64,000 bases of DNA from Candidatus Accumulibacter aalborgensis (GTDB lineage Bacteria; Pseudomonadota; Gammaproteobacteria; Burkholderiales; Rhodocyclaceae). The position numbers and the translations under genes were made by a program. The stretch spans positions 1 to 64,000 of the forward strand of contig NZ_FLQX01000133.1 in assembly GCF_900089955.1 (NCBI RefSeq), read 5' to 3'. The notes under the pieces are model-generated. The model made no database searches, was not told where the DNA came from, and saw nothing but the letters and a program-made list of their open reading frames with translations. Below are positions 17,532 through 27,163 of this stretch, piece after piece. How positions within the stretch are numbered: position 1 is the stretch's first letter; each line of letters opens with the position of its first letter.

Positions 17532-18489
17532 GAGTTGCGCGGGAGCCAGTAGCCTGCGAACGTGTCTTCGGTGTCTTCGGCTGCTGCTGCTCCTTGTGGT
17601 CAGTTTGCCAGCGGCCGCCTGGAATGCCGCAGGGCATCGCATCAGTGCGATGGTTGCCTGGCAGACGCTGGACGGGGAGACGCGAGCGGCAATTGCTGAA
17701 GTTCTGCGGCAGCACCCCGACTTCGAGTCTTGGCAGGCGCACGCAAATGGCGCCGACCCGGATCTGACAGCCTTCGTCGAAGCCTCGACCTGGCCCGACG
17801 ACATCCGCCGGGACAGGCGTTTCTACACCGCGGGAGTCGATGAACCGACGGCGACCGAGCCGGGCTTTCCCGACATGGAGCGTCATCTGCACTGGCACTA
17901 CCTTGACCGACCACTGAATCCTGGCGCCAGGGTCTGGCCATCGCCCGGAATCATTGATCGGCAACTGGCCGCCTTGGCCAGGATCGTGGGCGACCCGCAG
18001 GAGAAGATCAGTGCCCGAGCTTACGCGCTGCCTTGGCTGATTCACCTGGTCGGCGATGCGCATCAGCCGCTGCATACCGCCAGTCGCTACGCATTGAACG
18101 GGCAAAGCGACAATGGAGGCAATCAGACGACCATCATCAACCCCTTTGCAGCCCACCCGTCGATGACTCTTCACCGCTATTGGGACGACCTCCCGGGCCC
18201 GCCTTGGCTGCGCGGCAGCAGACTTGAAAGTGCCGTTGACACGCTGACGTCGCTTTACCCGCGCCCGGCGTCAGCGGGCACTCCAGAGCAGTGGATCGAT
18301 GAAAGTTGGCGGATTGCCCGCCAACATGCGTATCCGCTGGATGGATCTGCAGTGCCGACGATCAGCGAGCGGTTTCACGAGAGTGCCTTGGCGATTGCCC
18401 GCAGCAGGGTCACCCTGGCTGGCTATCGCCTCGCCGACATCCTGCAACACCTTTTTCGCGCGGCTGAGCCACAGCGCAAACGACCTTAA
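17521..18489 (+). CDS. S1/P1-type zinc nuclease, secreted
   Basis: This protein of about 322 residues belongs to the S1/P1 nuclease family, three-zinc enzymes that degrade single-stranded nucleic acids. A signal peptide core (LRLLLLLVVSLPAAA) is followed by mature WNAAGHRIS, whose Trp amino end and His are metal ligands. Other family motifs are the HLHWHY segment and WLIHLVGDAHQPLH, then a GGNQ loop. No ATG fits. The TTG at 17521 is the best start because CAGGAAGA lies about 8 bases upstream, and it overlaps the end of the CDF gene by 11 bases. A zinc-dependent nuclease coupled to a metal transporter gene is a sensible pairing. The product is probably periplasmic or extracellular, for phosphate or nucleotide scavenging. 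Confidence 0.85.
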   Translation: MTARSCAGASSLRTCLRCLRLLLLLVVSLPAAAWNAAGHRISAMVAWQTLDGETRAAIAEVLRQHPDFESWQAHANGADPDLTAFVEASTWPDDIRRDRRFYTAGVDEPTATEPGFPDMERHLHWHYLDRPLNPGARVWPSPGIIDRQLAALARIVGDPQEKISARAYALPWLIHLVGDAHQPLHTASRYALNGQSDNGGNQTTIINPFAAHPSMTLHRYWDDLPGPPWLRGSRLESAVDTLTSLYPRPASAGTPEQWIDESWRIARQHAYPLDGSAVPTISERFHESALAIARSRVTLAGYRLADILQHLFRAAEPQRKRP

Positions 18490-18497
18490 CTGAGCGG

Positions 18498-18517
18498 AAT
18501 GTTCCACGTGGAACATT
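18498..18517. promoter_or_regulatory. parS-like centromere site
   Basis: A perfect 20-base palindrome, AATGTTCCACGTGGAACATT, lies in the gap between the convergent S1/P1 nuclease and fmt genes. Its core TGTTCCACGTGGAACA (18500-18515) matches the known ParB-binding parS consensus, including the Pseudomonas type. ParB loads here to organise and segregate the origin region. Confidence 0.8.
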
Positions 18518-18534
18518 TGTCGGCAGGCAAGATT

Positions 18535-19461
18535 TCAAGGCTGCGACAAGGAACAGCGAGAACCCACGACGAGACGATTCCCAGCGAGAAACTGCGCTGC
18601 GGAGAGCGTCTTCCCGCCGGCTTTCTGCAACTCCGTAATGCGCAAAGCCCCTTCACCACAAGCCACCACGATGCCGGCCCGGTCAGCCGCCAGAATCACA
18701 CCCGGCTCACCGCCAGAAGTCTCGGTCTGCGCCCGCCAGATCTTCAGCACCTTGCCGTCTACGCAACAGGAGGCGCCAGGGAACGGGTTCAAGGCGCAGA
18801 CCTGCCGCGCCAGCTCCATCGCCGGCAGACGCCAGTCGATGATCGCCTCGGCCTTGTCGATCTTGGCCGCATAGGTGACCCCCGTTTCCGCCTGCGGACA
18901 CGCCACCAGTGGCAGGCGCGCCAGCACGTCAACGATCAGCCGGGCACCCGTTTCCGCCAGTTTGTCGTGCAGCGACGCCGCCGTCTCGTCGTCGCCAATC
19001 GGCAGGCTCGCCGACTGCAATACTGGACCGCTATCGAGCCCGGCTTCCATCTGCATGATGCACACTCCCGTCTCCGGGTCGCCGGCCAGGATCGCACGCT
19101 GGATTGGTGCCGCACCACGCCAACGGGGCAGCAGAGACGCATGGATGTTGATGCAGCCCCAGCGCGGCATGTCGAGTACCGCCTGCGGCAGAATCAGGCC
19201 ATAGGCGGCAACGATCATTGCGTCGGCGGCAGCGGAATGGATCCGTTCTTGCGCGAAGGCATCTCTCAGCGTCGACGGCTGAAAAAACGGGATGCCCGCC
19301 GCCTGTGCCAGTTGCTTGACCGGCGACGAGCGCACCACCATCCCTCGGCCGGCGGGGCGGTCGGGCTGCGTCAGCACCAGGACCACCTGATGTCCGGCGG
19401 ACAGGATTTCCTGCAGCGCGCGCGCAGCAAACGCCGGGGTACCGGCGAATACCAGTCTCAT
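18535..19461 (-). CDS. fmt: Methionyl-tRNA formyltransferase
   Basis: Fmt formylates initiator Met-tRNA with 10-formyl-tetrahydrofolate. The 308-residue protein begins [16 protein letters not shown] and has the catalytic triad Asn105, His107 and Asp143 in [17 protein letters not shown] and [11 protein letters not shown]. The C-terminal tRNA-binding domain follows ([10 protein letters not shown] onward). The frame is open 38 codons upstream, but the ATG at 19461 overlaps the def stop as ATGA and matches the family N-terminus. def is upstream, giving the classical def-fmt operon. Confidence 0.96.
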   Translation of the reverse strand: MRLVFAGTPAFAARALQEILSAGHQVVLVLTQPDRPAGRGMVVRSSPVKQLAQAAGIPFFQPSTLRDAFAQERIHSAAADAMIVAAYGLILPQAVLDMPRWGCINIHASLLPRWRGAAPIQRAILAGDPETGVCIMQMEAGLDSGPVLQSASLPIGDDETAASLHDKLAETGARLIVDVLARLPLVACPQAETGVTYAAKIDKAEAIIDWRLPAMELARQVCALNPFPGASCCVDGKVLKIWRAQTETSGGEPGVILAADRAGIVVACGEGALRITELQKAGGKTLSAAQFLAGNRLVVGSRCSLSQP

Positions 19462-19961
19462 GCGGTGATCCTGGCTTGCTTGGCGAGTTTGTTCCTGATG
19501 CGCAACTGCTTCATCTGCGAAAGATGCTCGACAAAAACGCGCCCCTGCAGATGGTCTATCTCGTGCTGCAGACAAACCGCCAGCAAGCCGATAGCTTCGA
19601 CGGTCTGCTCCTTTCCTTCGAGATCCTGGAAGCGGACGACGACGTGTTCAGCGCGCTCGACCTTGTCGTAAATGCCGGGGACCGAAAGACACCCTTCCTC
19701 GCACACCTGCAGACCACTCTGTTCCATGATTTCGGGATTGATCAGCGCCAGTAGTTGATCCCTCGTTTCCGAGGCGTCGATCACGATGAGCTGCAGGTGA
19801 ATGTCCACCTGTGTCGCGGCCAGACCGATGCCAGGCGCCTCGTACATCGTCTCGGCCATGTCGCGCGCCAGGCGACGAATGCCGTCGTCAACCTGATTGA
19901 CGCGCGCGGCGACCTTCTTGAGGCGTGGATCGGGAAAACGGAGTATCGGCAATAGAGACAT
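19458..19961 (-). CDS. def: Peptide deformylase
   Basis: Def removes the formyl group from nascent proteins. The 167-residue enzyme has all three motifs: GIGLAATQ (motif 1), EEGCLSVPG with metal ligand Cys91, and [10 protein letters not shown] with His133, catalytic Glu134 and His137. The length is normal. Its stop overlaps the fmt start, so the pair of formyl-cycle enzymes is translationally coupled. The LysM-protein gene is divergent. Confidence 0.97.
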   Translation of the reverse strand: MSLLPILRFPDPRLKKVAARVNQVDDGIRRLARDMAETMYEAPGIGLAATQVDIHLQLIVIDASETRDQLLALINPEIMEQSGLQVCEEGCLSVPGIYDKVERAEHVVVRFQDLEGKEQTVEAIGLLAVCLQHEIDHLQGRVFVEHLSQMKQLRIRNKLAKQARITA

Positions 19962-20142
19962 AAAAAGCTTGATCCAAGAAATAACTACGTGCAGAATCTA
20001 ACGCAGTGTCTTGAAAATACCGACGCCCTTTGCCGGCCGTGTTTGATGACGGCAGCAACCGACCCGGCTAACGGAAAAATGGGACAAGGCCGCGCCCGGG
20101 AGTTCCATCCGGTGTGCGCAACCGCCCTACGAGGATAACACG

Positions 20143-21162
20143 ATGATCCGCATTATATTCGCGTTCATGCTGTCCATGGTCAGCGCGCTGTGCTGCGCGG
20201 CCGGACAGGAACTTCAACTCGCCGATGGCGCGCCAGACCGGCACATCGTCGTGCCCGGCGACACGCTGTGGGCGATTTCGGCGCGGTTCCTCAAGGACCC
20301 CTGGCGTTGGCCGGAGATCTGGCGCATGAACCGGGACCAGATCGCCAACCCGCAGCGCATTTTTCCCGGTGATGTCATAGTCCTCGAGCGGGATCAACAG
20401 GGGATACCTCGGCTGCGTCTGCAGAGCGCCACCCTGGTACCACAGATTTACGCCGAGTCAAGCGAGCGCGGAATTCCGGCCATTCCTCCCAACGTCATCA
20501 GGCCATTCCTTTCCGACCCGCTGATCGTCGAAGCCCACGCTCTTGACGGAGCGGCGCGCATCCTTGCGACACAACAGGATCGCGTGTACATCGGCAATGG
20601 TGATCTTGCCTTTGTCGTCAATGCCGACCCGACCAGGCAGATGTGGCAGATCTACCGCAACGGCAAGGCCCTGCATGACCCGGAAAGCAACGAGATACTC
20701 GGCTACGAGGCCTTTTATCTGGGCACCGCGAAACAACTGGAACCGGGCAATCCGGCCACCTTCGAGGTGGTTCAAATGAAGCAGGAGATCGGCCGTGGTG
20801 ATCGCCTGCTGCCGGTGTTGCCGCCACCGCTTATCGCCTACATACCCCACAAACCCGACTTTCCCGTCCGTGGGCGAGTGATTTCCGTTTACGGCGGCGT
20901 CGATGCGGCCGGGCGTGGCTCGATTGTGGCGATCAATCGTGGTGCGACAGACGGCATCGAGATCGGCCACGTCCTGGCACTGGCACGTAATCGCGTCATC
21001 GTTGAGCATCCCGATGAAGAGTTCAGGGCCACGACGGTAAAAATCCCTGAGCAACGTATCGGTCTGCTGTTCGTTTTCCGGGCCTTTGAGCGAATTTCGT
21101 ATGCTTTGGTGGTGCAATCGGAAGGGACCGTAGACGTCAACGACTTCGTCAGCACTCCGTAG
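20143..21162 (+). CDS. LysM-domain peptidoglycan-binding exported protein
   Basis: This 339-residue exported protein has a signal peptide (IIFAFMLSMVSALCCAAG). One LysM domain at about residues 32-83 (VVPGDTLWAISARFLKDPWR and then NPQRIFPGDVIVL) binds peptidoglycan glycan strands. The remaining 250 residues have no enzymatic motif that I recognise. The gene sits between def and dprA in the conserved betaproteobacterial order and has an AGGA site before the ATG. It is likely a cell-wall-associated structural or regulatory protein. Confidence 0.85.
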   Translation: MIRIIFAFMLSMVSALCCAAGQELQLADGAPDRHIVVPGDTLWAISARFLKDPWRWPEIWRMNRDQIANPQRIFPGDVIVLERDQQGIPRLRLQSATLVPQIYAESSERGIPAIPPNVIRPFLSDPLIVEAHALDGAARILATQQDRVYIGNGDLAFVVNADPTRQMWQIYRNGKALHDPESNEILGYEAFYLGTAKQLEPGNPATFEVVQMKQEIGRGDRLLPVLPPPLIAYIPHKPDFPVRGRVISVYGGVDAAGRGSIVAINRGATDGIEIGHVLALARNRVIVEHPDEEFRATTVKIPEQRIGLLFVFRAFERISYALVVQSEGTVDVNDFVSTP

Positions 21163-21164
21163 CC

Positions 21165-22253
21165 ATGGATGCGGCCGACTCGCCGGCCGAGTGGCTGCGC
21201 CTGACGCTGATCCCGGGCATCGGTGGAGAGACGCAGCGCAAACTGCTGCACATCTTCGGGCATCCCGAAGAAGTCTTTCGGACGGGGCGCAGTGCACTCG
21301 CTGACGTCGTCGGCGACAAGGCGACCAAACTGTTGCTCGACACCGATAACCGTGCGGCCATCGAGCGAGCCGTGGTCTGGTCACAGGGCGCCGATCAACA
21401 CCTGCTGTGCCTGGCCGACCCTAGCTATCCGCAGGCGCTGTTGCAGATACCGGATCCACCGACGCTGCTCTACGTTCGCGGCCGCCTCGAACTGCTCAAC
21501 GAACCTGCTCTGGCCATCGTCGGTAGCCGCAACCCCACGCCGCAAGGAGTCCAGAACGCTGAGCGCTTCGCAACGGCGCTTGCCGAAGCCGGCCTGAGCG
21601 TCGTCAGCGGGCTGGCGCTGGGCATCGATGCAGCGGCCCATCGCGGTGCGCTGAGTGTAGCCGGCAATACTGTGGCTTTCATCGGTACCGGTATCGACCG
21701 CATCTACCCGGCCGCCAATCGGCAACTCGCTTTGGACATTGCCGCCCGCGGCGCCATGGTGTCGGAGTTTTCTCTGGGCACGCCGCCCGCGGCCGCCAAC
21801 TTCCCACGCCGCAACCGCCTGCTCTCGGGCTTTTCACGTGGCGCACTGGTCGTCGAAGCGACAGTTGACAGCGGCTCGCTGATTACCGCACGACTCGCAG
21901 CCGAGCAGGGGCGCGAAGTATTTGCCGTTCCAGGGTCGATTCATTCGCCGCAGTCGCGCGGCTGCCACAAGCTCATAAAGCAGGGCGCGAAGCTGGTGGA
22001 AACGGTTCAGGACATCCTCGACGAAATTGGCTGGGCGAGCGTTCCCCCGAAAGCCGCGGCGGCGTCGGACAGTTCGTCAAAGGCGGGTGACTTGCTGCCC
22101 AGCGTCGGTTTCGACCCCTGCAGCCTGGACGACATCGCCCGGCGCAGCAACTTGACGGCTGACGCCGTTTCGGTGATGCTGCTGCACTTGGAACTTGACG
22201 GTCAGGTCGCCAGTTTGCCCGGCGGCCGCTATCAACGGATTATCAAAGCCTGA
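21165..22253 (+). CDS. dprA: DNA-processing protein DprA
   Basis: DprA binds incoming single-stranded DNA and loads RecA during natural transformation. The 362-residue protein has an N-terminal SAM-like helical part and a Rossmann core with VGSRNPTPQGVQNAERFA, GLALGIDAAAHRGAL and FPRRNRLLSGFSRGALVVEA. A C-terminal winged-helix (DML1-like) domain follows a short linker. It starts 2 bases after the LysM gene stop, so both are probably co-transcribed. With the ComEA-like protein at 60.9 kb it suggests DNA-uptake capacity. Confidence 0.94.
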   Translation: MDAADSPAEWLRLTLIPGIGGETQRKLLHIFGHPEEVFRTGRSALADVVGDKATKLLLDTDNRAAIERAVVWSQGADQHLLCLADPSYPQALLQIPDPPTLLYVRGRLELLNEPALAIVGSRNPTPQGVQNAERFATALAEAGLSVVSGLALGIDAAAHRGALSVAGNTVAFIGTGIDRIYPAANRQLALDIAARGAMVSEFSLGTPPAAANFPRRNRLLSGFSRGALVVEATVDSGSLITARLAAEQGREVFAVPGSIHSPQSRGCHKLIKQGAKLVETVQDILDEIGWASVPPKAAAASDSSSKAGDLLPSVGFDPCSLDDIARRSNLTADAVSVMLLHLELDGQVASLPGGRYQRIIKA

Positions 22254-22288
22254 ACTTTCGCCACCTTCCCGGACTGATGAAGACGCCC

Positions 22289-24883
22289 ATGAGCAAGAAA
22301 CTGATCATCGCCGAGAAACCCTCCGTCGCTGCAGATATCGCGCGTGCGCTCGGTGGCTTCGTCCGGCACGACGACTATTTCGAGAGTGACGACTACGTCC
22401 TCTCGTCGGCAATCGGGCACCTCCTCGAACTCGCCTGCCCGGAGGAATATGAGGTCAAGCGCGGCAAGTGGTCCTTTGCGCACCTGCCGGTGATCCCTCC
22501 ACACTTTGCCCTGCAGCCGATTGCGAAAACCGAGCCGCGCCTCAAACTGCTCGTCCGACTGATCAAGCGCAAGGACGTCGTCAGCCTGGTGAACGCCTGT
22601 GACGCCGGCCGCGAAGGGGAGTTGATCTTCAACTACATCAACCAGCACGCCACCAATGGCAAGCCGGTTGAGCGCCTATGGCTTCAGTCGATGACCCCAC
22701 AGGCGATCCGGGATGGCTTCTTCCGCCTGCGCACCGGCGCCGAGATGCACGGTCTGGGCGACGCGGCGGTGTGTCGTTCGGAGTCAGACTGGCTGGTGGG
22801 CATCAATGGCACCCGTGCGATGACTGCCTTCAACTCGAAGACCGGCGGTTTTCATCTCACCACGGTAGGCCGCGTTCAGACGCCGACGCTGGCATTGATG
22901 GTTGAACGGGAAGACCGGATACGGAAGTTCATCCCTCGCGCCTACTGGGAACTCGAAGGGGTTTTCGCCTGTGTCGAGGGCTGCTACCGTGGCAAGTGGT
23001 TCGACGAAAAGTTCAAGGGCAAGGATGACGACGAGCATGCCCGTGCTGATCGTCTATGGGATGAGACACGGGCGACCCTGCTGCAGCAAAAGTGCGCCGG
23101 CCAGGACGGGACGGTCAGCGAGGAGTCCAAGGCCTCGACACAACTGTCGCCGCTGCTCTTTGACCTCACCAGCCTGCAGCGAGAAGCCAATGGCCGTTTC
23201 GGTTTTTCCGCCAAGGCCACCCTGGGCCTCGCGCAGGCACTCTACGAGAAGCACAAGATCCTGACCTATCCGCGTACCGACTCCCGCGCGCTGCCCGAGG
23301 ACTATCGGCAGACGGTTGTCAGCACGCTCTCCATGCTTACCGGCGAAGGTGTCGGCAAGGGTCACGACGAAGCCGCTCTGGCGCGTTATGCCCCCTTTGC
23401 CGAGCAGATCCTGGCTCGCCAATGGGTCGTACCGAACAAGCGCATTTTCAATAACGCAAAAATATCCGATCACTTTGCGATCATTCCGACGCTGCAGGCA
23501 CCGAAGCACCTTTCCGAACCTGAAATGAAGCTTTACGACATGGTCGTCAAGCGCTTCCTTGCCGTCTTCTATCCAGCCGCAGAATACCTGATAACGACGC
23601 GTATCACGCGTGTCGACGGCGAGCCCTTCAAGACGGAGGGCAAGGTGCTGGTCAATCCAGGCTGGCTCGCCGTCTACGGCCGCGAGGGGCAGGACGGCGA
23701 CGAGGGTAATCTGGTCGCCGTGCAAGCAGAGGAAAGCGTCAATTCCCAGGAGATGGTCCTTAGCGCGCACCACACCAGGCCACCCGCGCGCTACTCCGAA
23801 GCCACCCTCCTGTCGGCAATGGAGGGCGCCGGCAAGGCGATGGATGACGAGGACTTGCGGGCCGCGATGGCGGGCCGGGGCTTGGGAACCCCGGCGACGC
23901 GCGCGCAGATCATCGAGAATCTGCTCGCCGAACAGTATCTTCACCGCGAGGGCCGCGAGCTCTTGCCGACGGCCAAGGCTTTCTCTTTGATGACCCTCCT
24001 GAACGGACTCGGGATCGCCGAGCTGACGGCACCCGAACTGACCGGCGAGTGGGAATGGAAGCTCGCCCGGATGGAAAGAGGTGAGTTGTCACGGAGCGAA
24101 TTCATGCAGGAAATTGCGGCGATGACGCAACGCATCGTCGATCGCGCCAAGAGCTATGACAGCGACACAATCCCTGGCGACTTCGGCGAGTTGTCGACAC
24201 CTTGCCCCAAGTGCGGGGGCTTGATCAAGGAAACTTACAAGAAGTTCCAGTGCCAGGCGTGCGAGTTCGGCTTATGGAAAATTGTCGCCGGGCGTCAGTT
24301 CGAGGCTGCCGAGATCGAAGATCTGCTGACTCGGCGGAGAGTCGGCCCCTTAAGTGGTTTCCGCAACAAGATGGGGCGTCCGTTCAACGCCATCATCCAG
24401 CTCAACGCCGAGAATGCCCCCGAGTTCGATTTCGGACAAGGCGCCGATGGTTCGGGTGACGAGGTGGACTTCTCGGCGAGTGAAGCGCTGGGTGCCTGCC
24501 CGAAATGCGGGGCGCGCATCTTTGAGCATGGCATGTCCTACGTCTGCGAGAAGTCTCAGGGAGCAGCCAAGAGTTGTGACTTCCGGTCTGGCAAGGTGAT
24601 TCTTCAGCAACCCGTCGAAGCCGACCAGATGCAAAAACTGCTCAGTAGCGGGCGCACCGATCTGCTGAGAAACTTCGTCTCCGCTCGCACACGGCGGAAG
24701 TTTTCGGCCTTCCTGGTTCGCGGTGCGGATGGGAAAGTGGGCTTCGAGTTCGAGAAACGTGAGCCCAAGGCGCCGGCAAAGAAAACACGGGCCGCGACCA
24801 CCGGCGATATCGCAGTCAAGGACAGCAGCGTGCCGCCGGGCGCTGCGACGACAAAGGGTCGTAGCAAGAAGGCGACGAGCTAG
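22289..24883 (+). CDS. topB: DNA topoisomerase III (type IA)
   Basis: This type IA topoisomerase decatenates DNA through a 5'-phosphotyrosine intermediate. Recognised parts are the N-terminal TOPRIM domain (LIIAEKPSVAADIARALGG, then NACDAGREGELIF) and the active-site segment ILTYPRTDSRALPEDY. GRGLGTPATRAQIIENLL and two C-terminal zinc-finger-like repeats (CPKCGGLIKE with CQAC, and CPKCGARIFE with a later Cys pair) follow. The tail of about 40 residues is Lys/Ala rich. I chose MSKKLIIAEKP at 22289 because relatives begin there; an ATG at 22277 adds four residues. The C-terminal zinc repeats make it longer than E. coli TopB. Confidence 0.92.
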   Translation: MSKKLIIAEKPSVAADIARALGGFVRHDDYFESDDYVLSSAIGHLLELACPEEYEVKRGKWSFAHLPVIPPHFALQPIAKTEPRLKLLVRLIKRKDVVSLVNACDAGREGELIFNYINQHATNGKPVERLWLQSMTPQAIRDGFFRLRTGAEMHGLGDAAVCRSESDWLVGINGTRAMTAFNSKTGGFHLTTVGRVQTPTLALMVEREDRIRKFIPRAYWELEGVFACVEGCYRGKWFDEKFKGKDDDEHARADRLWDETRATLLQQKCAGQDGTVSEESKASTQLSPLLFDLTSLQREANGRFGFSAKATLGLAQALYEKHKILTYPRTDSRALPEDYRQTVVSTLSMLTGEGVGKGHDEAALARYAPFAEQILARQWVVPNKRIFNNAKISDHFAIIPTLQAPKHLSEPEMKLYDMVVKRFLAVFYPAAEYLITTRITRVDGEPFKTEGKVLVNPGWLAVYGREGQDGDEGNLVAVQAEESVNSQEMVLSAHHTRPPARYSEATLLSAMEGAGKAMDDEDLRAAMAGRGLGTPATRAQIIENLLAEQYLHREGRELLPTAKAFSLMTLLNGLGIAELTAPELTGEWEWKLARMERGELSRSEFMQEIAAMTQRIVDRAKSYDSDTIPGDFGELSTPCPKCGGLIKETYKKFQCQACEFGLWKIVAGRQFEAAEIEDLLTRRRVGPLSGFRNKMGRPFNAIIQLNAENAPEFDFGQGADGSGDEVDFSASEALGACPKCGARIFEHGMSYVCEKSQGAAKSCDFRSGKVILQQPVEADQMQKLLSSGRTDLLRNFVSARTRRKFSAFLVRGADGKVGFEFEKREPKAPAKKTRAATTGDIAVKDSSVPPGAATTKGRSKKATS

Positions 24884-24915
24884 CGGCGCGCTTGCAGTAG
24901 CGGCCAGCGGGTGGC

Positions 24916-24931
24916 TGTTTCACGTGGAACA
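24916..24931. promoter_or_regulatory. Second parS-like site
   Basis: TGTTTCACGTGGAACA lies in the short gap between the convergent topB and oxyR genes. It fits the TGTTNCACGTGNAACA parS pattern with one asymmetric position. It is 6.4 kb from the perfect site at 18.5 kb, the clustering expected for ParB-binding sites near an origin. Confidence 0.75.
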
Positions 24932-25024
24932 ATTCCGCCGGGAGTACGCGCGCCAAGCGCGAAATCGGGATGTCCCTCGCCCCTTACTCAATGCCATGCG
25001 CAGCGCACACGGCGCCGGACTTGC

Positions 25025-25936
25025 TCATACAACGACGACGCCAGGTGGTGGCGCGTCAAGAATCGCTGCGCGCAGGAGATCGATTGCTTGTGGTCGCGGG
25101 AACGTCGCCCGCCAGGCGACCACCACCCTGCGCACTGGTGCCGGCGCACTGAACTGGCGTGACTGCAGCAGCAAATCATCCTGCGGCCACGTCGCCGCAG
25201 CCGACGCGGGCACAATCGAGATGCCAGCACCACTCGCCACCATGTAACGCACCGTTTCCAGCGAACTGCCCTCCAGCGCGCCGTCGGTACCACCAGGTAC
25301 AGCGAGCTGCGGGCAGGCCTGTACCACCTGATCACGAAAACAGTTCCCGTTGCCCAGCAACAGCAGATTCTCGGCCGCCACCTGATCGGCGTCGATCAGC
25401 GTTTGCTGTGCCAATGGGTGCCCGCTGGGCATGACCAGACAGAACGGCTCCTCATACACCACACACGAGACAATGCCGGGCTCAAGAAAAGGCAGCGCGA
25501 CGACAATCACGTCAACATCACCGCGACGAAGTTGCGCCGCCAGATTGACGGTGAAATCCTCGTACAGATAGAGTGGCATCCGCGGGGCGCGAGCGTGCAA
25601 GGCAGGGATCAGCCGTGGCAGCAGGTAGGGCGCGATGGTATAGATCACCCCCAGACGCAGAGGGCCCTGCAGCGGATCCTTGCCCTGCTCAACGATCTCC
25701 CTGAGTCTGTCGGCTTCATCGAGCACCCTCTCGGCTTGCGCCGCAATCTGCTCACCGATCATCGTCAGCCGAACATCGGTCGAAGAGCGTTCAAAGACCA
25801 TCACGCCGTACCTCTGCTCGACCTTCTTCAGGGCAACCGAGAGCGTTGGCTGGCTGACGTGGCATTTCTCCGCCGCACGACCGAAGTGCCGCTCCCGAGC
25901 CAGGGCCACGATATAACGCAGTTCAGTCAGAGTCAT
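25025..25936 (-). CDS. oxyR: LysR-type peroxide regulator OxyR
   Basis: This 303-residue LysR regulator has the N-terminal winged helix (MTLTELRYIVALARERHFG, CHVSQPTLSVALKKVE) and an effector domain. It has Cys199 and Cys208 in GNGNCFRDQVVQAC, exactly the spacing and context of the peroxide-sensing disulfide of E. coli OxyR. It is therefore likely to activate peroxide defence genes when oxidised. The ATG at 25936 overlaps the stop of the upstream pseudouridine synthase gene (ATGA). A 15-codon upstream extension of the frame is rejected. Confidence 0.92.
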   Translation of the reverse strand: MTLTELRYIVALARERHFGRAAEKCHVSQPTLSVALKKVEQRYGVMVFERSSTDVRLTMIGEQIAAQAERVLDEADRLREIVEQGKDPLQGPLRLGVIYTIAPYLLPRLIPALHARAPRMPLYLYEDFTVNLAAQLRRGDVDVIVVALPFLEPGIVSCVVYEEPFCLVMPSGHPLAQQTLIDADQVAAENLLLLGNGNCFRDQVVQACPQLAVPGGTDGALEGSSLETVRYMVASGAGISIVPASAAATWPQDDLLLQSRQFSAPAPVRRVVVAWRATFPRPQAIDLLRAAILDAPPPGVVVV

Positions 25937-26646
25937 CGCCGAAAATCCTGGCGGAGGCCAAGCTGGTCGGCTTCCAGCCACATCCAGTGACCTGGAGACA
26001 GTCCCGGCGGCAGCGCCAGGCCACCAATCGCCAGCCGATGCAGAGACTCGACACGATTGCCTGCGGCAGCAAGCATGCGCTTGACGAGATGGTACTTTCC
26101 CAGCGTCACGGTGAGCAGCAAGCGCCGGTCGTCCAGTCGCTCACACGCTGCCGCGGCGACCGCCGTCGGCTCGTCGTGCAAGCACACACCGTTCAACAGG
26201 ACAGCGACCTGGGCGTCGTCCACCGGATGGCGCGTACCGACTTCATAGACCTTCGCGACCAACTTTCGCGGCGAAGTGCAGGCGTGCACAAACTGGCCGT
26301 CGTCGGTCATCAGCAGCAAGCCTGTCGTATCCGCATCCAGCCGCCCAACGGCCTGAACACCCCGCCTGAGCAGGGCCTGCGGCAGGAGTGAGTACACACT
26401 CGGGTGGTGCTGCGGCCGATGCGAGCACTCGTAGCCAGCGGGCTTGTTCAGCGCCACATAGACAAATTTCCGGTAGGTCCAGCTTTCGCCATCGACCGCA
26501 AAAGTCAGCCCATCCGGCTCAAACTGCGCCAGCGGCTCGTCACAGAGTTGCCCTCTGACGCGGACTCGCTGTGCGCAGACCAGAGCACGACACTCGGCCC
26601 GGCTGCCAAAACCTTGCGACCTGAGCAAACGTTCCAGCTCCATCAT
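25933..26646 (-). CDS. rsuA: 16S rRNA pseudouridine synthase (RsuA family)
   Basis: This 237-residue enzyme isomerises uridine in rRNA, probably U516 of 16S rRNA. It has an N-terminal S4 RNA-binding domain (LERLLRSQGFGSRAECRALV) and the RsuA/RluB catalytic core. Catalytic Asp104 lies in VGRLDADTTGLLLMTDDG, and the KVYEVG and KYHLVKRMLAAAGN segments are typical. Two adjacent ATGs (26646 and 26643) could start it. It overlaps oxyR, so the rRNA modifier and the peroxide regulator form one transcription unit, an arrangement without an obvious functional link. Confidence 0.85.
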   Translation of the reverse strand: MMELERLLRSQGFGSRAECRALVCAQRVRVRGQLCDEPLAQFEPDGLTFAVDGESWTYRKFVYVALNKPAGYECSHRPQHHPSVYSLLPQALLRRGVQAVGRLDADTTGLLLMTDDGQFVHACTSPRKLVAKVYEVGTRHPVDDAQVAVLLNGVCLHDEPTAVAAAACERLDDRRLLLTVTLGKYHLVKRMLAAAGNRVESLHRLAIGGLALPPGLSPGHWMWLEADQLGLRQDFRR

Positions 26647-26821
26647 TGTTCCGCCTTGCACCGCAGCCTCCCTTCAGAACGCGATTCTCCCTCCGGGATG
26701 CACGTCACGGCCCGCGCTGCGTCGAACATGTCATCCGCCTTAACCTCAACCCGCTCTTGTTCTTCCTTGTACGAGCGGCGACAATAGACCGCATGATCAT
26801 CAATTTCAAGGAGACTCACCC

Positions 26822-27163
26822 ATGCTGGTCAAATTTACTTCAAGCACCTCAGGGCAGATCATGATGTTCGCCCCCGTGGCGCGCCAACTGCTCGACATCG
26901 TTGGCAAGGAATGCACGGCGCGCGGAGTCATTACCACCGAACAGTTACCCGAGGCGATCGAGCGCCTGCGCCTGGCGGCTGCCGCCGCGAGCAGCACGCC
27001 CTCGCCAGCGACCGAGGACGCCACGGCCAGCGAAGACAGCGCCAGCGAGGCCGAGTCTGCGCGAGTCGGCCTGGGTCAGCGCGCCTACCCGCTGATCGAA
27101 ATTCTCGAGTGGACGCGCACGGAAGATGGCTTCGTGCTCTGGGAAGCAGCAAGCGACTTTTGA
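26822..27163 (+). CDS. DUF1840 family protein
   Basis: This 113-residue cytoplasmic protein begins MLVKFTSSTSGQIMMFAPVA and has a low-complexity acidic/Ala linker in the middle (residues about 58-82). It ends with YPLIEILEWTRTEDGFVLWE. The N- and C-terminal segments match what I know as DUF1840, found mainly in beta- and gammaproteobacteria. The function is unknown. An AAGGAG-type site precedes the ATG. It stands alone between divergent rsuA and convergent thiC. Confidence 0.8.
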   Translation: MLVKFTSSTSGQIMMFAPVARQLLDIVGKECTARGVITTEQLPEAIERLRLAAAAASSTPSPATEDATASEDSASEAESARVGLGQRAYPLIEILEWTRTEDGFVLWEAASDF

